In this document: positions 1-4,177 of the stretch, piece after piece | Layout of the letters: each line of letters starts with the position of its first letter | How positions within the stretch are numbered: the stretch's first letter is position 1 | Origin: an uncultured Eubacteriales bacterium | Lineage (GTDB): Bacteria; Bacillota; Clostridia; Peptostreptococcales; Anaerovoracaceae | Assembly: GCA_900542565.1 (NCBI GenBank) | Contig: UQOC01000084.1 | Span: 1 to 5,252 of the forward strand | Length of the DNA: 5,252 nucleotides | Direction of reading: 5' to 3' | The notes under the pieces: model-generated | The model's input: only the letters and a program-made list of their open reading frames with translations | The model's database searches: none | Told to the model about the DNA's origin: nothing | Made by a program: the position numbers and the translations under genes

Positions 1-512
1 ATTCGGGCCAGTGTTATATGTCCGCCGTTATTGGGCGGCGCAGCGGCAACCGGGGCCAGTGCGCCCAGCCTTGCCGCCTGCCGTATGCCGGAAGACCGGG
101 CGAAAAATACCCGCTCAGCCCCAAAGACATGTGCCTGATCGAGGAAATAGGCGTTCTGTGTGAGGCGGGAGTTGCATCTTTCAAAGTGGAGGGCAGGATG
201 AAGTCACCCGAATATGTGGCTGTGGTGACATCTATCTATCGCAAATATATCGACCTGTGGCTCCGTGACGGCAGCTATGAGGTGTCGCCGGAGGATATGG
301 GAGCCCTGAGACAGATATTCAACAGAGGAGGCTTCACGAAAGGCTATTTTTACGGCGATCCGGAAAAAGACCTGATGACGGCCGACTTTTCCAAGAACGC
401 CGGTATATATGCCGGCAAAGTAGCGGCTTCCGGCAGAGGTCCGCTGGTAGAAATAGAGCCGCCTGCGAACGGGCCGGAAAAGGCGTGTGCCGGCTGGACC
501 GGTTCCGGCTGA
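1..512 (+). CDS. U32-family protein, N-terminal part (5' end outside window, frame broken at its 3' end)
   Basis: U32-family proteins share a TIM-barrel-like catalytic region. Studied members (RlhA, TrhP) hydroxylate 23S rRNA or tRNA; others were described as collagenases. The reading frame is already open at base 3 and encodes SGQCYMS, the end of the U32 signature (G-x-C-x-[LIVM]-S), so the true start lies upstream and the ATG at 18 is internal. Next come the family's cysteine-rich stretch (NRGQCAQPCRLPY) and the core motif SFKVEGRMKSPEYVA at about residues 54-68 counted from that ATG. The frame runs into TGA at 510-512 after a non-conserved tail, while the family continuation resumes in another frame (next entry). 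It is GC-rich, like a core chromosomal gene. Family assignment is firm, but which RNA it acts on cannot be told here. It may be a pseudogene or a sequencing artefact at the break. Confidence 0.85.
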   Translation, partial: SGQCYMSAVIGRRSGNRGQCAQPCRLPYAGRPGEKYPLSPKDMCLIEEIGVLCEAGVASFKVEGRMKSPEYVAVVTSIYRKYIDLWLRDGSYEVSPEDMGALRQIFNRGGFTKGYFYGDPEKDLMTADFSKNAGIYAGKVAASGRGPLVEIEPPANGPEKACAGWTGSG

Positions 513-1857
513 AGTGCCGGGCCAGCCTGCGCTGCTGGAAAAAGGCGACTACATAGAAATACGAGGAGACAAGCTGACCGGAGGTCTGGTCACTTATGCC
601 GAAACCAAACAGATCGGCGCTGCATTACATAGGGGGACAAAAAATAACAGAGGTACAAAAAATATCCGCCAGATCATCGGAGACATTAAAGGCGGCGCTC
701 AGGCGGGGGCGCCTGTGTACAGACTGGTTTCCGGACGGCAGATGGAGGCCGCCCGCAAGACATTTGAACATGTATCCATAGACGGGACAGGATCCAGACG
801 GAAGGCTCCCATAGAAATGACGGCAACCGTTGAGACGGAAGGCGAGCTTTCACTGGAAGTGAGGCCGGCCGACTATGTCCGGGAACAGGGGGATGCAGCC
901 GGGACAGACTCGGAGCAGAGCGCCGCAGACAGCAGTTCGTCATATGGCTCATCGGACCGCCTGACAGTAAAAGTTTTCAGCGATATGATCCCGAAAAAAG
1001 CCGCAAATGGCCGCAGCTGCGTCCAGACTGCCGAAAAACAGCTGAAAAAGACGGGAAACACACCGTTTGAAGTAGTCGCATTTGAGATCATCGAACCGGA
1101 GCCTGCTTTTGTTCCCGTGGCGGCTTTCAACGCTATGCGGAGAGAAGCCCTTGGCCGGCTGGAAGAACTGATGATCCAAAGTTATAAACGGAAACCGAGG
1201 CCGGTTGAGGAACATGGGCGTACTGATGATAAAGATGGCGGTGGTGAGAACGAGCAGACACTGGAGCTTTGGTTCTATAACTTAGACGAGATGAAAGAAA
1301 AGATCGTGAGCCGGGCTGGCATGGTGCATGCGGACGGAAACGCTGCGGCGCTGGTGCCGCTCCAGGATTATGAAGAAGCCCGTAATTTTGCGCAGGATTA
1401 TGGCTTGCGGCTCATACCATATCTGAGCCCGGTGATAAAGGGCCCGGCCCGCCGCTGGCTGGATGACAATATTGAAAGGCTGACAGCCCAGCTCAAGGCG
1501 GACGGCTGCGGTATTTATGTGGGGAATATAGGGCAGATAGATATGTTTGCTTCAAGAGGCGTGAGAGTTTACGCTGACAGCGGGATAAATGTGACCAACA
1601 GCCAGACGGCCGCTGCCTGCCGCAGCCTGGGAGCCTGCGGCTCTGCCCCTTCCTTGGAACATGTCTCCGCAGAGGACGGCGCCTTTCCGCTGATGATGAC
1701 CGAGCACAGGTTCGACAACAGCGTGATCGTAGACCGGAAAGGCCAGGCATACAGGCTGGACTTTGACGAGTTCACTCACAAAACGATGGTCAGAGCCGTG
1801 AGGAAAAATGAGGTGAGACTGGATAAGGCGGTGAGAAAGAGGAGGGTGTATTTGTAG
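487..1857 (+). CDS. U32-family protein, C-terminal part (after +1 frame change)
   Basis: This is the continuation of the preceding U32 gene, one frame over. KGDYIEIR near its beginning is the small beta-domain that normally follows the U32 core. About residues 150-250 hold the later conserved block (QLKKTGNTPFE, then NAMRREALGRLEEL), and the C-terminal third has the barrel-like extension seen in long clostridial members, ending with PLMMTEHRFDNSVIVDRKG. A serine-rich stretch around residues 130-155 looks like a linker. The frame is open from 457, after stop codons at 448 and 454. The GTG at 487 is only the first plausible restart codon, with a weak AAAAGG in front of it, so independent translation is doubtful. 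Restoring one continuous protein needs the loss of one base (or gain of two) between 457 and 512, for example in the AAAA at 478-481. The stop at 1855-1857 is followed by a terminator, so this is the last gene of its unit. Confidence 0.8.
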   Translation: MPAGPVPAEVPGQPALLEKGDYIEIRGDKLTGGLVTYAETKQIGAALHRGTKNNRGTKNIRQIIGDIKGGAQAGAPVYRLVSGRQMEAARKTFEHVSIDGTGSRRKAPIEMTATVETEGELSLEVRPADYVREQGDAAGTDSEQSAADSSSSYGSSDRLTVKVFSDMIPKKAANGRSCVQTAEKQLKKTGNTPFEVVAFEIIEPEPAFVPVAAFNAMRREALGRLEELMIQSYKRKPRPVEEHGRTDDKDGGGENEQTLELWFYNLDEMKEKIVSRAGMVHADGNAAALVPLQDYEEARNFAQDYGLRLIPYLSPVIKGPARRWLDDNIERLTAQLKADGCGIYVGNIGQIDMFASRGVRVYADSGINVTNSQTAAACRSLGACGSAPSLEHVSAEDGAFPLMMTEHRFDNSVIVDRKGQAYRLDFDEFTHKTMVRAVRKNEVRLDKAVRKRRVYL

Positions 1858-1869
1858 GGGGATGTGAAA

Positions 1870-1904
1870 GCCCACTGTCCCAAAAGACGGACAGTGAGCT
1901 TTTT
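1870..1904 (+). terminator. Intrinsic terminator of the U32 gene
   Basis: An 11-bp stem (left 1870-1880, right 1889-1899) with one C/A mismatch encloses an 8-base loop (1881-1888). It is followed directly by TTTTT at 1900-1904. It starts 13 bases after the U32 stop codon. The stem is made from the 26-base repeat at 1873-1898. Confidence 0.88.
1873..1898 (+). repeat. Palindromic dispersed repeat, copy 1
   Basis: A 26-base element with arms CACTGTCC and GGACAGTG, plus a trailing AG, around an A-rich loop. The reverse complement of 4079-4104 matches it at 24 of 26 positions. The differences are G for C at element position 7 and A for G at position 14. Here it supplies the stem of the U32 terminator. 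It may be a REP-like element or a recurrent terminator hairpin of this genome. Confidence 0.7.
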
Positions 1905-1943
1905 ATAATGTAGTAAAAGTTAGTCTTTGAGGAGGAAAAGAAA

Positions 1944-2573
1944 ATGATAGAAAATATGCTAGAAGATTATTTCGCAATCAAAAATAATGTAGAAAAGGAA
2001 TATTCAAAAATACGGGAAGAAAGCAAGTTTGAAAGAATAAGCAGTAAAATTTTCTATTGTGTTATTATAGCTTCGGGCTTTGGGATGATTGTTTGCCAGT
2101 TGATAGGATATGAAATTGGGATGTGGGTTGGTCTTGCAATAGCAGAATTAAGCGCAATATGCTTGGGCATAGGGGAAAAGTGCGAAACAAAAAAATGGAA
2201 AAAAGAGGCGGTCGAAAAAGAAAAAAATATCGGACGGGAGTTAATGAAGATTTTAAGGAAACATTATGAGATTTTTAATGAGGATCAGGTAATGCTACTC
2301 ATTAAAATGATAGATGACAGCATCAATATGAAGAGTAAAGCAGCTCGCTTATTAAAAATACTATCCGGCATGGGTACTTTGGCGATAGCAGTTGTGGGCG
2401 GTTTTATACATATATCGTCTTTGGAGGAATTAGCTACTATTTTGGGACTTATTATTTCTATGGCACTATTGATCGTAGGTATTTGGATCATTATCGATAA
2501 TATCATACTATCTAATACCACGAAAGAAAAAAAGAAAGAGCTGAAACATTGCCTTAATACCATATTGCTGTGA
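1944..2573 (+). CDS. Hypothetical four-helix membrane protein, 209 aa
   Basis: I do not recognise a family. The start is fixed by a strong GAGGAGG at 1929-1935, eight bases before the ATG. The protein has a charged N-terminal helix (about 1-34), two membrane segments close together (about 36-54 and 58-77), a long lysine/glutamate-rich cytoplasmic-looking helical region (about 78-138), two further membrane segments (about 139-157 and 164-184) and a basic tail. No signal peptide or catalytic motif is visible. The layout loosely recalls small helical membrane proteins found in defence islands (SLATT-like), but this is only a resemblance. It is clearly AT-richer than the U32 gene, which suggests acquisition by transfer. 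It stands alone between the U32 terminator and the next promoter. A perfect TATAAT at 1904-1909, overlapping the terminator's T-run, could be its -10 box, though no good -35 is present. I see no clear terminator after it. Confidence 0.8.
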   Translation: MIENMLEDYFAIKNNVEKEYSKIREESKFERISSKIFYCVIIASGFGMIVCQLIGYEIGMWVGLAIAELSAICLGIGEKCETKKWKKEAVEKEKNIGRELMKILRKHYEIFNEDQVMLLIKMIDDSINMKSKAARLLKILSGMGTLAIAVVGGFIHISSLEELATILGLIISMALLIVGIWIIIDNIILSNTTKEKKKELKHCLNTILL

Positions 2574-2634
2574 CATATGTGCGATGTAAGGACAGTCTGA
2601 AACGGTTAGTTCGGCCAAATTTACTAGAAGAAAA

Positions 2635-2663
2635 TTGACACACAAAGCGTTTCGTAGTACAAT
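2635..2663 (+). promoter_or_regulatory. Sigma-A-type promoter of the toxin-antitoxin remnant
   Basis: A consensus -35 TTGACA (2635-2640) is separated by exactly 17 bases from a -10 TACAAT (2658-2663), which has one mismatch to TATAAT. It lies 25 bases before the relB-like ATG at 2689. No terminator is seen between it and the end of the MNT/HEPN pair, so it probably serves those genes too. Confidence 0.85.
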
Positions 2664-2670
2664 GCACTAC
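2654..2670. promoter_or_regulatory. Inverted repeat over the -10 box, likely operator
   Basis: GTAGT (2654-2658) and ACTAC (2666-2670) are perfect inverted arms seven bases apart, and they enclose the -10 box. RelB-family antitoxins commonly repress their own promoter through such palindromes. Its use as an operator is inferred from position. Confidence 0.45.
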
Positions 2671-2688
2671 AAAAGATTAGGCGAATTT

Positions 2689-2909
2689 ATGAGTTTTTCC
2701 ATAAGATTGACAGCTGAAGAGAAAGCCCTCGCTGAAAGCTATGTGAAACTGCATTCCATGTCCCTTGAAGAAGCGTTCAAAACAGCCTTATTTAAAAAAT
2801 AGAGGACGAATACGATATAGCTGTTACAGACGAAGCATATGATGAGTATATTAAAGACAGAAGAAAAAGTAGGCCAATTTCCGAACTATGGAAGTAATTG
2901 GATATATAA
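2689..2909 (+). pseudogene. relB: RelB-family (DUF6290-like) antitoxin, frameshifted and truncated
   Basis: The ATG at 2689 begins MSFSIRLTAEEKALAESY, the ribbon-helix-helix N-terminus typical of DUF6290/RelB antitoxins, and runs to ALFKK before TAG at 2800-2802 (37 residues). One more A in the six-A run at 2794-2799 would continue into IEDEYDIAVTDEAYDEY, the expected toxin-binding part. That frame then meets TAA at 2895-2897 (ELWK-stop) although the family-like tail LDI follows, up to a second TAA at 2907-2909. So there are two independent lesions: a one-base deletion and a probable nonsense change. The remaining 37 residues could still bind DNA as a short repressor, but the part that neutralises the toxin would be missing. 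The ribosome binding site is weak (AGG at 2679-2681). Transcriptional slippage on the A-run could restore some full-length product. Confidence 0.75.
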
Positions 2910-3162
2910 TTTACCATGTTGAGACTACTGCCAGATTTGACAGGGAGTTTATAAAACTTGACAGGTATACGCAGCGCATTTGAGGAGAGTGGATCAAAAA
3001 AACCTGGAAGGCTGTTCTGATCCAGGGCAGCATGGGAAAGGATTAAAGGCTAACAGCGACGGACAGGGGAGATGCAGAATAGGCGATTATCGCATCATTT
3101 GTGAGATACAGGATGAGGAACTGATAATCCTTGCCTTGACTGTCGGACACAGAAAAAGATAA
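2906..3162 (+). pseudogene. relE: RelE/ParE-family toxin, decayed (lost start, stop and frameshift)
   Basis: RelE-family toxins are small mRNA interferases. In the frame beginning at 2906 the sequence reads IIYHVETTARFDREFIKLDR and YTQRI, then TGA at 2981-2983, then GEWIKK. After the seven-A run at 2996-3002 the match resumes one frame over as NLEGCSDPGQHGKGLKAN, GDYRIICEIQDEELIILAL and GHRKR. The expected start is ATA at 2906-2908. An ATG there would give the usual ATGA overlap with the antitoxin stop. Usual core residues are also altered: GQGRCR stands where the family normally has GQWRYR, and the C-terminal tyrosine is absent. The open frame 2980-3162 (60 residues) is therefore only the toxin's C-terminal half and has no credible start of its own. 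An active toxin is very unlikely. Confidence 0.78.
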
Positions 3163-3175
3163 TGGAGGCTAGACC

Positions 3176-3469
3176 ATGGAAGACAATGGCATAAAGAAGG
3201 AGCTTCTTGTCCAGATACGGACGATAGCAGCACAAAACGGAGTGAAAAAAGTGATCTTGTTTGGATCAAGAGCAAGAGGAGATCATAACAGAACCAGCGA
3301 CATAGACCTGGCTGTTTCAGGCGGCAATGCTGCCGGATTTGCCGCTGATATAGAGGAAGAAACCGCTACCCTTCTGGAATATGACATAGTTGATCTTGCT
3401 AAACCTGTAAACAAGGAACTGATAGAATCGATCAAAAAGGAGGGAAAAGTATTGTATGAAAAAATATGA
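3176..3469 (+). CDS. mntA: MNT-domain nucleotidyltransferase, MntA-like antitoxin
   Basis: A minimal nucleotidyltransferase of 97 residues. In MNT/HEPN (type VII) modules the MNT enzyme adds AMP to the HEPN toxin and so silences it. The active-site signature is complete: FGSRARG with Gly30-Ser31, ten residues, then SDIDL with Asp42 and Asp44, and a probable third metal ligand Asp73 in YDIVDL. Length is normal for the family. The start is set by GGAGG at 3164-3168, seven bases before the ATG, only 13 bases after the toxin remnant's stop. Its 3' end overlaps the HEPN gene by 14 bases, so the two are translationally coupled. Older annotation would call it the HI0073-type nucleotidyltransferase subunit. 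No lesion is visible, in contrast to the module in front. Confidence 0.9.
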   Translation: MEDNGIKKELLVQIRTIAAQNGVKKVILFGSRARGDHNRTSDIDLAVSGGNAAGFAADIEEETATLLEYDIVDLAKPVNKELIESIKKEGKVLYEKI

Positions 3470-3845
3470 TAACTTTTGTGCAGCTCTTGAAAACTTAAAA
3501 GAGCTATATAACTACAACGAGCCATATGATACGGTTATACTAACCGGTTTGGTCGGACTGTATGAAATATGCTTTGAACAGTCGTGGAAAATGATGAAAG
3601 AAATTTTAGCTTCTCATGGATATGAGGCGTCAGCTACCGGTTCTCCAAAGACTATTCTGAAAACAGCTTTCAAGGCAGGAATGATAGACGATGAAAACCT
3701 TTGGCTGGAAGCCCTGGAAGCCAGGAACAATGTGTCGCATGCGTATAATCGCGACATAGCTAATTATATAGTGAAACAAGCTAAAGATAAGTTTTACAAC
3801 ATGTTCAAGAAATTGAAAGACGAATCCGAAAAGTGGATGCTGTAA
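3456..3845 (+). CDS. hepT: HEPN-domain protein, HepT-like toxin (HI0074 family)
   Basis: An all-helical HEPN protein of 129 residues, of the family formerly called nucleotidyltransferase substrate-binding protein (HI0074). The typical core is visible: FEQSWKMMKEIL (about 40-51), SPKTILKTAFKAGMI (about 63-77), WLEALEARNNVSHAYN (83-98). The R-x4-H ribonuclease motif is Arg90 and His95. Tyr97 completes R-x4-H-x-Y, the tyrosine known to be AMPylated by MntA in studied pairs. It may cleave RNA (tRNA in the best studied case) unless modified by its partner. The start is supported by AAGGAGGG at 3437-3444, inside the MNT gene and 11 bases upstream. The pair lies next to a CRISPR-cas operon, which suggests a defence role, for example abortive infection. 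It is intact. A terminator follows at 3961-3991. Confidence 0.9.
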   Translation: MKKYDNFCAALENLKELYNYNEPYDTVILTGLVGLYEICFEQSWKMMKEILASHGYEASATGSPKTILKTAFKAGMIDDENLWLEALEARNNVSHAYNRDIANYIVKQAKDKFYNMFKKLKDESEKWML

Positions 3846-3877
3846 GATTGAAGGAAAAGTGATCAATAAAGAGCCAA

Positions 3878-3907
3878 GTCGTCCTCAAACGAGGCGTGAG
3901 TAGAAAT
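3878..3907 (+). CRISPR. Solitary degenerate CRISPR repeat, type I-C-like
   Basis: The 30-base unit begins GTCG (3878-3881), has a short stem CCTC (3883-3886)/GAGG (3891-3894) around AAAC, and ends GCGTGAGTAGAAAT. Type I-C repeats are about 32 bases, begin GTCG, carry a C-rich/G-rich palindrome and end GCGTGGATTGAAAT or a close variant. Eleven of the last 14 bases agree with that ending. It lies about 270 bases before a type I-C-like cas3. No second well-kept copy is present in the window, so this is not an array. It may be a regulatory pseudo-repeat, a relic or a coincidence. Confidence 0.5.
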
Positions 3908-3960
3908 TATTAGTTTGATTGTTATGTATCGAATTCCCCGTGATCTTTACGGGCACAGAG

Positions 3961-3991
3961 GCCATCTTGTCTATAGGATAAGATGGCTTTT
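3961..3991 (+). terminator. Intrinsic terminator after MNT/HEPN and pseudo-repeat
   Basis: A 12-bp stem (3961-3972 with 3976-3987, two G-T pairs near the tip) with a three-base loop is followed by TTTT at 3988-3991. It ends the unit that contains the MNT/HEPN genes and the pseudo-repeat, and separates it from cas3. Confidence 0.88.
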
Positions 3992-4022
3992 GCTTAACAA
4001 CAAAAATAATAAAGAAAAATAC

Positions 4023-4051
4023 TTGCATTCGGTTCACATATATGCTATATT
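4023..4051 (+). promoter_or_regulatory. Candidate cas3 promoter P1 (extended -10)
   Basis: TTGCAT (4023-4028, a weak -35) lies 17 bases before TATATT (4046-4051), which is preceded by TGC, giving an extended -10. Initiation near 4058 would leave an untranslated leader of roughly 120 bases before cas3, containing the palindrome and the repeat below. Confidence 0.5.
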
Positions 4052-4066
4052 CAAATCAGAAACGAT

Positions 4067-4079
4067 GGAAAACTTTTCC
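4067..4079. promoter_or_regulatory. Perfect palindrome, possible operator in cas3 leader
   Basis: GGAAAA-C-TTTTCC is a perfect 6+1+6 palindrome, placed just after the expected P1 start and abutting the 26-base repeat. It could bind a dimeric regulator of the cas operon. No regulator gene is visible in the window. Confidence 0.35.
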
Positions 4080-4104
4080 TCACTGTCCGTTTTTTGGCAC
4101 AGTG
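4079..4104 (-). repeat. Palindromic dispersed repeat, copy 2 (inverted)
   Basis: The reverse complement of this stretch matches 1873-1898 at 24 of 26 positions. On the + strand it forms CACTGTCC (4081-4088) against GG and ACAGTG, with one bulged C, around a T-rich loop. There is no T-run after it on either strand, so it does not look like a terminator here. It lies between the two candidate cas3 promoters and covers the place where a -35 for P2 would be. Confidence 0.65.
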
Positions 4105-4111
4105 TCCCGTG

Positions 4112-4117
4112 TATAAT
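4112..4117 (+). promoter_or_regulatory. Candidate cas3 promoter P2, -10 box
   Basis: A perfect TATAAT lies 60 bases before the cas3 ATG, but the -35 position holds only a T-rich sequence (about 4089-4096). If it is used, it would start near 4124, exactly at the pseudo-spacer match. An activator or the neighbouring inverted repeat might compensate for the missing -35. Confidence 0.4.
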
Positions 4118-4119
4118 GG

Positions 4120-4128
4120 CTAATAGAA
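4120..4128 (-). promoter_or_regulatory. Candidate pseudo-protospacer with TTC PAM in cas3 leader
   Basis: Read on the minus strand, 4128-4126 is TTC and 4125-4120 is TATTAG, identical to bases 3908-3913 right after the pseudo-repeat. TTC is the known type I-C PAM and must lie 5' of the protospacer, as it does here. Beyond the sixth base the pairing stops, so cleavage would not be expected, but short seed binding could block transcription at P2. Confidence 0.35.
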
Positions 4129-4177
4129 AAAGAAGTTACCCAAATAAAGAGCAGTGCATTTGCTCAGGAGGCCATTT

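Larger units (their letters stand above)
3878..3991 (+). ncRNA. Candidate CRISPR-resembling regulatory RNA (CreR-like)
   Basis: Possible layout: pseudo-repeat 3878-3907; spacer-like stretch from 3908 to about 3931, starting TATTAG; a hairpin CCCGT/ACGGG (3937-3941/3949-3953) where a second, much degraded repeat would sit; then the terminator 3961-3991. The first six spacer bases recur after a TTC PAM in the cas3 promoter region (4120-4128). Known CreR/CreA RNAs use such partial matches to guide Cascade to a promoter without causing cleavage. I find no convincing promoter of its own, so it may be made by read-through from the MNT/HEPN operon. Seen: the repeat-like unit, the match and the terminator. 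Inferred: that it is transcribed, processed and regulatory. Confidence 0.35.

Noticed and set aside
686..1875. Several minus-strand open frames opposite the U32 gene
   Set aside because: They are shadows of GC-rich coding DNA, and the + strand carries conserved U32 motifs throughout.
2285..2563. Minus-strand 92-residue open frame opposite the membrane protein
   Set aside because: Its hydrophobic stretches mirror the membrane segments on the other strand. It has no ribosome binding site.
2937..2963. Two TTGACA sequences (2937-2942 and 2958-2963) as promoters for MNT/HEPN
   Set aside because: Neither has a -10-like sequence at 16-18 bases. Both lie within the old toxin coding sequence.
3843..3877. 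GATTGAAG at 3846-3853 as the tail of a second, earlier CRISPR repeat
   Set aside because: Only the last few bases resemble a repeat end, the rest would lie inside the HEPN stop region, and the distance to 3878 (24 bases) is short for a type I-C spacer.
3925..3960. Second CRISPR repeat downstream of the pseudo-repeat
   Set aside because: The CCCGT/ACGGG hairpin is in a suitable place, but the flanking bases do not match the repeat ends. I mention it only as part of the candidate RNA and not as a repeat.
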